Source of the DNA: Gammaproteobacteria bacterium
Lineage (GTDB): Bacteria > Pseudomonadota > Gammaproteobacteria > Eutrophobiales > Eutrophobiaceae
Reading direction: 5' to 3'
NCBI GenBank assembly: GCA_015661095.1
Contig: JACVQI010000039.1
Location: 1-16,099, forward strand
DNA length: 16,099 nt
Shown here: in pieces, positions 1 to 6,284 of the stretch
Numbering within the stretch: the first letter of the stretch is position 1
How the letters are laid out: each line of letters starts with the position of its first letter
Made by a program: the position numbers and the translations under genes
The notes under the pieces: generated by a model
The model's database searches: none
Told to the model about the DNA's origin: nothing
Seen by the model: the letters and a program-made list of their open reading frames with translations, nothing else

Positions 1-1363
1 GCTCGTGCAATTTGACGACGGCGCCAAGGATTAACATGGACGGCGGTTTGATGTCTTCCGTCGCGACCAGGCCCGGCAGGGAATTCAGGTCACTAATAAA
101 TACCCGTTGCTGCGGCATCGTGCCCTGCTGAATAATCGCCGCCGGCGTCGTGCCAGACATGCCGCGCTTGATGAGTTCCTCGGACAGAAGTTTTATAGCT
201 CCTACCCCCATATAGATGGCCACCGTCTGTTGTGGCTGCAGCAAGGCATCCCAATTCAGATCCAGACTGCCATCCTTGAGATGGCCGGTGACGAACAGGC
301 AGGATTGGGCGTAATCCCTGTGCGTCAGCGGGATGCCCGCATAAGAGGCACAGCCGGCCGCGGCGGTGATGCCCGGCACGACCTGAAAAGGAATGCCCTG
401 CGCGGCCAGGGTATCGATCTCTTCGCCGCCGCGGCCGAAGATAAACGGATCACCGCCCTTGAGGCGCAACACACGCTTCCCTTCCCTGGCGAGCTTGACC
501 AGCAACTGATTGATCTCATCCTGCGATAAGGCATGCTGGTTGCTCTCTTTACCGACATAGATTCGTTCCGCGTCCTTGCGCACCAGATCCACTATCGCCG
601 AAGCCACCAGTCGGTCATACAAGACCACGTCCGCCTGCTGCATCAGACGCAGGGCGCGGAAGGTCAATAGATCCGGGGCACCTGGTCCGCCCCCGACCAG
701 ATAGACCTCGCCACTGGGGGCAACCGTGTAAGCATTATCGACCAGGCATTGTTCCAGGGCATCGAGCGCGGCCCGCTCCTGGCCGGCAAACAACATCTCC
801 GCAATCGGTCCCTGCAACACCTCTTCCCAAAACCGGCGCCGCGCTACTGACTCCGGAAACTTGCGCTTTACCCGTTCCCGGAATGATTGCATGACCTTGG
901 CGAGCGTGCCGTAACTCGCGGGTATCATCGTCTCCAACCGCACGCGCAGCAGCCGGGCCAGGACCGGCGAGGCACCACCAGTTGAAACTGCGATTTGTAT
1001 CGGGTCCCGGTCCACCACCGACGGCATGATGAAACTGCATAATCCGGGATTATCGACCACATTCACGGGCAGGTGCCGGCGCTGTGACAGTTCCGAAACC
1101 TGGCGGTTGACGGCAGCATCATTGGTCGCCGCGATGACCAGTTCACACCCCTCCAGTAAGGCTTCCTGGAAAGCTGTCGGCAAATATTCGATGACCTGTC
1201 TGTCACGTTGCCACTCCAGTTCCGGACATAACCGGGGCGCCGCTACCATCACCCGTGCCCCGGCCTTCAACAGCTGATTGACTTTGCGGGACGCAACCTC
1301 GCCCCCGCCCACCACCAGACAGCGGCGCCCGTCGATATTCAGAAAGATAGGAAGAAAGCCCAT
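1..1363 (-). CDS. cysG: Siroheme synthase CysG (3' end cut by window edge)
   Basis: Trifunctional enzyme that converts uroporphyrinogen III to siroheme, the cofactor of sulfite and nitrite reductases. The N-terminal part is the NAD-dependent precorrin-2 dehydrogenase/ferrochelatase: an NAD-binding VVGGGEVASRK motif at about residues 17-27, then VNVVDNPGLC with the catalytic-type Asp, and the STGGASPVLARLLR segment. The C-terminal part is uroporphyrinogen-III methyltransferase, with YLVGGGPGAPDLLT, RLKGGDPFIFGRGGEE, VPGITAAAGCASYAGIPLTH and FVTGHLKDG. The reading frame is open for 454 codons and leaves the window; Escherichia coli CysG has 457 residues, so only a few residues should be missing. 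The ATG at 1363-1361 is preceded by an in-frame TAA four codons upstream, which fixes the start; no good ribosome binding site is visible. The neighbouring plus-strand gene is divergent, so cysG probably has its own promoter in 1364-1430, but I could not identify it. Confidence 0.96.
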   Translation of the reverse strand, partial: MGFLPIFLNIDGRRCLVVGGGEVASRKVNQLLKAGARVMVAAPRLCPELEWQRDRQVIEYLPTAFQEALLEGCELVIAATNDAAVNRQVSELSQRRHLPVNVVDNPGLCSFIMPSVVDRDPIQIAVSTGGASPVLARLLRVRLETMIPASYGTLAKVMQSFRERVKRKFPESVARRRFWEEVLQGPIAEMLFAGQERAALDALEQCLVDNAYTVAPSGEVYLVGGGPGAPDLLTFRALRLMQQADVVLYDRLVASAIVDLVRKDAERIYVGKESNQHALSQDEINQLLVKLAREGKRVLRLKGGDPFIFGRGGEEIDTLAAQGIPFQVVPGITAAAGCASYAGIPLTHRDYAQSCLFVTGHLKDGSLDLNWDALLQPQQTVAIYMGVGAIKLLSEELIKRGMSGTTPAAIIQQGTMPQQRVFISDLNSLPGLVATEDIKPPSMLILGAVVKLHE

Positions 1364-1426
1364 TGGGATATTTTACCGGATATGGCCAGACCCTGACTCG
1401 GGTTGTTTATCAGGGGATTGAACTGT

Positions 1427-1462
1427 ATATAGTGGACACACTTGATATTGGGACACTATAAT
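1427..1462 (+). promoter_or_regulatory. Strong sigma-70-type promoter overlapped by an inverted repeat
   Basis: A -35 hexamer TGGACA (1433-1438, five of six consensus bases) is followed by an 18-base spacer and a perfect -10 TATAAT (1457-1462). The promoter sits within a perfect 7-base inverted repeat, TATAGTG at 1427-1433 and CACTATA at 1454-1460, with a 20-base centre. The arms overlap the first base of the -35 box and most of the -10 box, a geometry compatible with an operator; that role is inference. GACAC recurs at 1435, 1452 and 1516. The promoter points toward the 18-codon ORF at 1504 and the gene at 1603. Confidence 0.55.
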
Positions 1463-1503
1463 CAAATTCACTTCAACTCTTTGAAAACAGGAGGTTTCCC
1501 ATC

Positions 1504-1560
1504 ATGATCCCATGTGACACCTATATAATAATAACTGACAAAGTGCCCATTAAAACCTAG
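1504..1560 (+). CDS. Possible 18-residue leader peptide / small ORF
   Basis: The frame ATG-ATC-CCA-TGT-GAC and onward encodes MIPCDTYIIITDKVPIKT and ends at TAG 1558-1560. It has the best ribosome binding site seen in the window: AGGAGGT at 1489-1495 with an 8-base gap to the ATG. It also lies directly downstream of a near-consensus promoter (1433-1462). It ends 42 bases before the ParB-like gene at 1603, which has no clear ribosome binding site of its own, so the small ORF might act as a leader in the same transcript. The peptide is mostly polar at both ends with an IIIT core and resembles nothing I recognise. It could equally be the remnant of a decayed gene. Confidence 0.35.
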   Translation: MIPCDTYIIITDKVPIKT

Positions 1561-1602
1561 TTAGACGTCACAACCACTCTCTCAAAAAGCGTAGACGATC
1601 AA

Positions 1603-1980
1603 ATGCCGAAAAAGAAAGTACCGCAACCCGCATGGCTCACGGAACCGGAAAAAGACAACTATCCCGCGGCAAAATCGTATTTAAATCTCATCTATTCACC
1701 GCGAATGTCTGAGAGGCTGGTTGCCGGTTTGCGGCGCGCTCCGAACGCGAGGTTCAAAGCCAAGGACATCTTTCGGGCCTCCGGACTGTCATTGCTGGGC
1801 GTGAGTAACTACCACATCGAGAAAGATCAGAAAAAGATCAAGGGCGGAGTTGCGCTCTCTCCTATCTTGCTGGTACGAGACCGGAATAACGGGAAGGTCA
1901 TTGTCGCAGATGGGTATCACAGGCTTTGTGCCGTTTACACTTACGACGAAGATGCCTGGATTCCTTGCAAGATCGCCTAG
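1603..1980 (+). CDS. Conserved hypothetical protein with ParB/sulfiredoxin-like motif
   Basis: A 125-residue soluble protein with no signal peptide or membrane segment. The N-terminus is basic (MPKKKVPQPAWL). The middle contains KAKDIFRASGLSLLG, and the C-terminal half reads LSPILLVRDRNNGKVIVADGYHRLCAVYTYDEDAWIPCKI. A strand followed by DGYHRLCA then a helix matches the way the ParB/Srx nucleotide-binding fold presents its conserved G-x-x-R/H-R motif (GERR in ParB, GGCHR in sulfiredoxin). From memory, proteins of this length and pattern occur as stand-alone genes in distant bacteria, including actinobacteria, generally annotated as hypothetical; I cannot verify this here. The biochemical function is unknown: nuclease, nucleotide-dependent or DNA-binding roles are all only possible. 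It sits alone between divergent cysG and convergent dnaJ, behind a strong promoter and a small ORF, and is followed by REP-like repeats. The ATG at 1603 is used; no good ribosome binding site precedes it. Confidence 0.8.
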   Translation: MPKKKVPQPAWLTEPEKDNYPAAKSYLNLIYSPRMSERLVAGLRRAPNARFKAKDIFRASGLSLLGVSNYHIEKDQKKIKGGVALSPILLVRDRNNGKVIVADGYHRLCAVYTYDEDAWIPCKIA

Positions 1981-1988
1981 ACCATGCA

Positions 1989-2065
1989 GGTTGGGCTGAA
2001 TGAAATGAAGCCCAACGTATTATTGTTCATTTTATTAACCATGTTGGGCTTCGTACCTCAGCCCA
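1989..2065. repeat. Inverted pair of REP-like palindromes
   Basis: Two related palindromes face each other. Unit 1 has arms GTTGGGCT (1990-1997) and AGCCCAAC (2009-2016). Unit 2 has arms TGGGCT (2045-2050) and AGCCCA (2060-2065). Between units, GAAGCCCAAC (2007-2016) is the exact reverse complement of GTTGGGCTTC (2043-2052), and TGGGCTGA (1992-1999) of TCAGCCCA (2058-2065). The pair could therefore fold as two small hairpins or one long one. This is the arrangement of a BIME-type REP doublet. It lies between two convergent genes, where it could stop or stabilise transcripts from either side. A sequence GCAACCTACG at 2082-2091 resembles the outer end of such repeats and may be a displaced edge. 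Confidence 0.65.
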
Positions 2066-2103
2066 TATATGGTCTCCTCCCGCAACCTACGATGACTTTC
2101 CGC

Positions 2104-2126
2104 GTGGGCACAAACACCGTGCCCAC
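2104..2126. terminator. GTGGGCAC hairpin downstream of dnaJ and the ParB-like gene
   Basis: GTGGGCAC (2104-2111) and GTGCCCAC (2119-2126) form a perfect 8-base stem with a 7-base loop, 18 bases beyond the dnaJ stop codon. There is no T-run on either strand, so it is not a classic intrinsic terminator. It may act as a bidirectional transcript end or mRNA 3' stabiliser, or be a third REP-like unit. Confidence 0.45.
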
Positions 2127-2143
2127 CCTACTATTCTGGATTT

Positions 2144-3274
2144 CTAGCCCTTAATACCGTCGAAAAATTTCTTGACGCCATCCAGCCATGAGTGTTCGAG
2201 GGGGCTGTGTTTTTTGCCATCCGACTGCATCGACGTATCGAATTCCGCCAACAGTTCCTTCTGCCGCCTGGTCAGATTGACCGGCGTTTCGATGACCACC
2301 TGGCACAACAGGTCGCCTTTGGACGAAGTTCTGACCGAGCGCACACCCTTACCGCGCAAACGGAAGAGCTTGCCGCTCTGGGTTTCAGGCGGGATGTGCA
2401 GCTTCACGCGTCCTTCCAGAGTCGGGATCTCCAATTCACCACCAAGCGTGGCGGTAACGAAACTGACCGGGATATCGCAATGCAGGTCAGCGCCGTCCCG
2501 GGTGAAGATTGGATGGTCCCTGACCGCCACATGGACATATAAATCACCCGGTGGTCCACCGCTTTCACCAGCCTCACCTTCTCCGGTAAGCCGGATCCGA
2601 TCGCCGCTGTCGACACCGGGCGGCACCTTGACGGAGATGGTCTTGTTCTCCCTGACCCGGCCCTTACCATGACAGGTGGGACAGGGATCTTTAATGGTCC
2701 GGCCCTGACCACGGCATTGCGGGCAGGTCTGTTGCACTGAGAAGAACCCCTGTGACATGCGGACCTGCCCCAGGCCATTGCAGGTTGGGCAGGTGACCGG
2801 GCTGGATCCTTTCCTGGCGCCGGAGCCGCCGCAGGACTCGCAACTGATAAGATTGGGTACGCGGATCTTAACGGTGGTACCGGCCACGGCTTCTTCCAGA
2901 TTCATCTCCAGGTCATAACGGAGATCCGCTCCACGATAAACACGCTTGCCGCCGCGGGCGCCACCGCCGAAAATATCGCCGAACACGCTGTCGAAGATAT
3001 CGCCGAAACCGCCGCTGAAGCCACCGGCACCGCCGGCCGCGCTGGTATTAACGCCGGCATGGCCGAACTGATCGTAGGCGGAGCGTTTCCGTTCATCCGA
3101 CAGGACATTGTAGGCTTCCTGCACTTCCTTGAATTGATCCTCGGCCTGTTTATCGTCCGGATTGCGATCGGGATGGTGCTTCATCGCCAGGCGGCGATAG
3201 GCCTTCTTGATCTCAGCCTCGGCCGCGTTACGGGGAACGCCGAGCACCTCGTAGTACTCTCTCTTGGTTGCCAT
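2144..3274 (-). CDS. dnaJ: Chaperone protein DnaJ
   Basis: Hsp40 co-chaperone that binds unfolded proteins and stimulates DnaK ATP hydrolysis in the cytoplasm. The J domain (about residues 5-70) has the essential HPD at 34-36. It is followed by a Gly/Phe-rich stretch with repeated GGF and IFGGG. The zinc-binding region carries four CxxCxGxG motifs: CESCGGSG, CPTCNGLG, CPQCRGQG and CPTCHGKG. Two beta-rich substrate-binding domains and a dimerisation end follow. I chose the ATG at 3274-3272 (MATKREYYEVLGV), which gives 376 residues, the same as Escherichia coli DnaJ. The open frame extends ten codons further upstream but that extension is not conserved in the family; AGGA lies just before the chosen start. 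It is the last gene of the hrcA-grpE-dnaK-dnaJ block, 129 bases after dnaK with a strong hairpin between them. Confidence 0.98.
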   Translation of the reverse strand: MATKREYYEVLGVPRNAAEAEIKKAYRRLAMKHHPDRNPDDKQAEDQFKEVQEAYNVLSDERKRSAYDQFGHAGVNTSAAGGAGGFSGGFGDIFDSVFGDIFGGGARGGKRVYRGADLRYDLEMNLEEAVAGTTVKIRVPNLISCESCGGSGARKGSSPVTCPTCNGLGQVRMSQGFFSVQQTCPQCRGQGRTIKDPCPTCHGKGRVRENKTISVKVPPGVDSGDRIRLTGEGEAGESGGPPGDLYVHVAVRDHPIFTRDGADLHCDIPVSFVTATLGGELEIPTLEGRVKLHIPPETQSGKLFRLRGKGVRSVRTSSKGDLLCQVVIETPVNLTRRQKELLAEFDTSMQSDGKKHSPLEHSWLDGVKKFFDGIKG

Positions 3275-3306
3275 CCGGTCCTGTTTCTTTTTCTCTAATC
3301 GCAAAC

Positions 3307-3338
3307 AGGCCCGCGGGAAAAGCTCTTCCCCCGGGCCT
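3307..3338 (-). promoter_or_regulatory. Intercistronic hairpin between dnaK and dnaJ
   Basis: AGGCCCGCGGGAA (3307-3319) pairs with the segment at 3326-3338 over 13 positions with one internal C-C mismatch and a 6-base loop. On the minus-strand transcript the hairpin is followed by only a weak T-rich stretch, GTTTGC, so it is more likely an attenuator, processing site or 3' protector of dnaK mRNA than a full terminator. A smaller hairpin, CGGGGT (3375-3380) with ACCCCG (3392-3397), lies immediately after the dnaK stop codon. Together they would be expected to lower dnaJ expression relative to dnaK, which is inference. Confidence 0.5.
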
Positions 3339-3403
3339 CACCTGGATGCGGGTATGTGTATGGAACGTTGACGGCGGGGTCCGGTCAGCGAACCCCGGAA
3401 CGG

Positions 3404-5347
3404 TTACTTCTTGTCGTCGTTAACTTCCTCGAATTCTGCATCCACCACATTTTCATCGCCGCCTTTGGCGGATTCCTGCCGCGAACTACCGCCACCGGCG
3501 GACTGTTGTCCGGGCTGCTCCGCCTCGGCTGTCTGTTTATAGACGCGTTCTGCCAGTTTACCGGCAATCTCGGTGAGCTTTTTAGTCAGCTCCTCGATCC
3601 GGGCCTTGTCATCGCCCTTGATAGCCTCTTCCACGGCCTCGATAGCGGCTTCGATGTCCTGCTTCTCCTGTGCCTCGACCTTGTCGCCGAGATCCGCCAT
3701 GGATTTACGGCTGGCGTGAATCATATTATCGGCACGGTTGCGCACGTCCACCAGTTCCCGCAATTTCCGGTCTTCCTCGGCATGAGCCTCGGCGTCCTTA
3801 ATCATCTTCTCGACCTCCTTGTCCGACAAACCGCTGGAAGCCTTGATCACTATCGATTGGGCCTTGCCGGTCGCCTTGTTCTTGGCGGAGACATTCAGGA
3901 TGCCGTTAGCGTCGATATTGAACTCGACTTCGACCTGCGGTACGCCCCGGGATGCTGGCCCGATATCGGTCAGGTCAAAACGGCCCAACGACTTGTTGCC
4001 GCCGGCCATCTCCCGCTCACCTTGCAGGACATGTACCGTTACCGCGGTCTGATTGTCTTCGGCAGTCGAAAATGTCTGGCTGGCCTTGGTCGGGATAGTG
4101 GTGTTTTTCTCGATCAGGCGCGTCATGACGCCGCCCAGGGTCTCGATACCCAGGGATAAGGGCGTCACATCCAGTAATAACACGTCTTTGACTTCGCCGC
4201 CCAGTACGCCGGCCTGGATCGCGGCGCCAACCGCCACCGCTTCGTCCGGGTTTACGTCCTTGCGCGGTTCCTTCTCGAACAGTTTCTTAACGGTTTCCTG
4301 CACCTTAGGCATGCGGGTCTGGCCGCCGACCAGGATCACGTCATTGATTTCGGCTGCGGACAGCCCTGAATCCTTTATGGCGATCTTGCAGGGTTCGATG
4401 GTGCGCTCGATCAGGTCTTCCACCAGGGATTCCAGCTTGGCACGGGTCAGTTTGATATTCAGGTGTTTGGGGCCGCTGGCGTCAGCCGTGACATAGGGCA
4501 GATTGATGTCGGTCTGCTGGCTGGAGGAAAGCTCGATCTTGGCTTTCTCGGCGGCTTCCTTCAGGCGTTGCAGGGCCAGTGGGTCGTTATGTAAATCAAA
4601 CCCCTGATCTTTCTTGAATTCGGAACACAGGAAATCGATGATGCGCATATCGAAATCCTCGCCACCGAGAAAGGTATCGCCATTGGTCGACAGCACTTCA
4701 AACTGATGTTCGCCGTCCACTTCGGCGATCTCGATGATGGAGATATCGAAGGTACCGCCGCCGAGGTCGTACACGGCGATTTTCGTGTCACCGGCCTTTT
4801 TATCCATGCCATAGGCCAGCGCCGCCGCCGTCGGTTCATTGATAATGCGTTTTACCTCGAGACCGGCAATGCGGCCAGCGTCCTTGGTGGCCTGGCGCTG
4901 CGAGTCGTTGAAATAGGCCGGAACGGTGATCACCGCTTCCGTGACCTCTTCGCCCAGGTAATCCTCGGCGGTCTTCTTCATTTTCATCAAAACGCGCGCA
5001 GAGATCTCCGGCGGGGCCATCTTCTTACCCTTCACCTCCACCCAGGCATCGCTATTGTCCGCCTTGGTGATCTTGTAGGGGACCATCCTGATGTCCTTCT
5101 GCACGACATCATCGGTAAAACGACGCCCGATCAAACGCTTGATGGCGAACAGGGTGTTGCTCGGATTCGTGACGGACTGGCGTTTCGCGGACTGGCCAAC
5201 CAGCACCTCGTCGTCATTGGTATAAGCAACAATGGAAGGGGTGGTTCTACCGCCTTCGCTGTTTTCGATGACCTTGGGTTTGCCATTTTCCAATATGGCC
5301 ACGCAAGAGTTGGTGGTACCCAGGTCTATGCCGATTATCTTACCCAT
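3404..5347 (-). CDS. dnaK: Chaperone protein DnaK (Hsp70)
   Basis: ATP-driven Hsp70 chaperone for folding of new and stress-damaged proteins, working with DnaJ and GrpE. The N-terminal actin-like ATPase domain (about residues 1-385) shows phosphate-loop IIGIDLGTTNSCVA, then TVPAYFNDSQRQATKDAG, NEPTAAALAYG, YDLGGGTFDISI and VGGQTRMPKV. The linker is DVLLLDVTPLSLGIET, followed by the substrate-binding domain (FNIDANGILNVSA) and a helical lid. The C-terminus ends EEVNDDKK, close to the usual EEV-D-containing tail of proteobacterial DnaK. The length is 647 residues against 638 in Escherichia coli, and the gene is intact. The ATG at 5347-5345 has a CGGAG ribosome binding site about nine bases upstream. 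It has its own sigma-32-like promoter (5418-5446) in addition to read-through from grpE. Confidence 0.99.
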   Translation of the reverse strand: MGKIIGIDLGTTNSCVAILENGKPKVIENSEGGRTTPSIVAYTNDDEVLVGQSAKRQSVTNPSNTLFAIKRLIGRRFTDDVVQKDIRMVPYKITKADNSDAWVEVKGKKMAPPEISARVLMKMKKTAEDYLGEEVTEAVITVPAYFNDSQRQATKDAGRIAGLEVKRIINEPTAAALAYGMDKKAGDTKIAVYDLGGGTFDISIIEIAEVDGEHQFEVLSTNGDTFLGGEDFDMRIIDFLCSEFKKDQGFDLHNDPLALQRLKEAAEKAKIELSSSQQTDINLPYVTADASGPKHLNIKLTRAKLESLVEDLIERTIEPCKIAIKDSGLSAAEINDVILVGGQTRMPKVQETVKKLFEKEPRKDVNPDEAVAVGAAIQAGVLGGEVKDVLLLDVTPLSLGIETLGGVMTRLIEKNTTIPTKASQTFSTAEDNQTAVTVHVLQGEREMAGGNKSLGRFDLTDIGPASRGVPQVEVEFNIDANGILNVSAKNKATGKAQSIVIKASSGLSDKEVEKMIKDAEAHAEEDRKLRELVDVRNRADNMIHASRKSMADLGDKVEAQEKQDIEAAIEAVEEAIKGDDKARIEELTKKLTEIAGKLAERVYKQTAEAEQPGQQSAGGGSSRQESAKGGDENVVDAEFEEVNDDKK

Positions 5348-5417
5348 GTTTATTTTCTCCGGAAATACCTAACCTATTAATGTTTAAAGAATAATTATTA
5401 ACTTAACGTGCATTCGT

Positions 5418-5446
5418 ATATTTGGGCTAGCCACTTTAAATTCAAG
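5418..5446 (-). promoter_or_regulatory. Sigma-32 heat-shock promoter for dnaK
   Basis: On the minus strand, CTTGAA (complement of 5441-5446) is followed by 14 bases and then CCCAAATAT (complement of 5418-5426). This matches the sigma-32 consensus CTTGAA ... CCCCATNT perfectly at -35 and well at -10. It lies about 70 bases upstream of the dnaK start in the 192-base grpE-dnaK gap, giving dnaK an independent heat-inducible transcript. Confidence 0.75.
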
Positions 5447-5539
5447 CCCGCGGTGGGTATTTGTGCATATATATTTGTTGTTGTTCGCTACCGGGCGTCA
5501 GTTAACTGATGGACAGCGCTACGGATGATTACCTGGTAC

Positions 5540-6175
5540 TTATTTGGCGACGATGACCATGGCCGGCCTGACCAGCCGGCCATTCAGTTCGTAGCCCTTT
5601 TGCATCACACTGAGCACCGTGCCCGGCGCCGCCCCCTCCTGGGCCTGCATGGTCACGGCTTCATGTTTTTCCGGATTGAACTTGTCACCTTGCGGATCAA
5701 CCACGGTGACACCGAATTTCTCCAGGGTTGCCAGAAACTTTGTCAGGGTCAGGTCCATACCTTCCAGGAATGATTCGATCCCGCCCGGACCATTACTGTT
5801 GCTGAGACCCAGTTCGAGACTGTCCAGCACCGGCAACAATTCACCGACAAATTTGCTCAGGGCGTATTTATGCGCATTTTCGACGTCCCGGGCCAAGCGT
5901 TTGCGGAGATTGTCCATCTCGGCCTGGGTCCGCAACATGCGATCTTTGGCTTCTACCATCTGTTGCCGTAAATTTTCGATTTCCTGGCGCAGGGCATCCG
6001 TATCGATAGCCGACGCGGAGCTCTCCCATTCCATAGTAGATTGTTCAGTGATCTCTGCAGACACGGCCGTGCTGGTCTCTGCTTTATCAGCACCTGTAAC
6101 CAATGATGGCTCTTGCTTACTGTCACTGGGTTCTGCTGTATTCCTGTCGTTTGTCTGTTTTTGTTCCGCTATCAT
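5540..6175 (-). CDS. grpE: Nucleotide exchange factor GrpE
   Basis: Cytoplasmic dimer that releases ADP from DnaK and acts as a thermosensor of the chaperone cycle. Residues 1 to about 55 are a variable polar tail. A long coiled-coil helix follows (DALRQEIENLRQQMVEAKDR, then LRTQAEMDNLRKRLARDVEN). The beta-wing head contains FGVTVVDPQGDKFNPEKHEAV and ends GYELNGRLVRPAMVIVAK, the family signature. I chose the ATG at 6175-6173 because GAGG lies five bases upstream, giving 211 residues; an in-frame ATG 12 codons further upstream (6211) has no ribosome binding site. The gene follows hrcA by 90 bases and has a sigma-32 promoter whose -35 box lies inside hrcA. dnaK is 192 bases downstream. Confidence 0.97.
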   Translation of the reverse strand: MIAEQKQTNDRNTAEPSDSKQEPSLVTGADKAETSTAVSAEITEQSTMEWESSASAIDTDALRQEIENLRQQMVEAKDRMLRTQAEMDNLRKRLARDVENAHKYALSKFVGELLPVLDSLELGLSNSNGPGGIESFLEGMDLTLTKFLATLEKFGVTVVDPQGDKFNPEKHEAVTMQAQEGAAPGTVLSVMQKGYELNGRLVRPAMVIVAK

Positions 6176-6256
6176 GGTTTCCTCAGTGAAAAGCATTAAA
6201 AAATCTTTCAAAACCTGGAAATTGGCCAGGCTCAGGCCGGATGCATACGGTAAACG

Positions 6257-6284
6257 AAATGGGGGTTAATGCGTGGAATTCAAG
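6257..6284 (-). promoter_or_regulatory. Near-perfect sigma-32 promoter for grpE, embedded in the hrcA 3' end
   Basis: On the minus strand CTTGAA (complement of 6279-6284), a 14-base spacer and CCCCATTT (complement of 6257-6264) match the sigma-32 consensus at every specified base. The -35 hexamer is read as codons of the C-terminal ALNS of HrcA and the spacer contains the hrcA stop codon. Transcription would begin roughly 70-75 bases before the grpE ATG at 6175. Confidence 0.85.

Noticed and set aside
1427..1530. Inverted repeat and three GACAC copies as insertion-sequence ends
   Set aside because: No transposase frame, no target duplication and only short repeats; an operator/promoter reading is simpler, though a decayed element is not excluded.
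3356..4159. 267-codon plus-strand frame opposite dnaK
   Set aside because: It is the antisense shadow of an intact dnaK; no family resemblance and no ribosome binding site. The same applies to the other long antisense frames over dnaJ, dnaK, grpE, hrcA and recN.
5498..5509. 12-base perfect palindrome TCAGTTAACTGA between grpE and dnaK
   Set aside because: A single short palindrome without loop or partner site; could be chance or an operator, but nothing supports a specific role.
6176..6211. Upstream ATG that would extend GrpE by 12 residues
   Set aside because: It has no ribosome binding site, whereas the internal ATG at 6175 has GAGG at ideal spacing.
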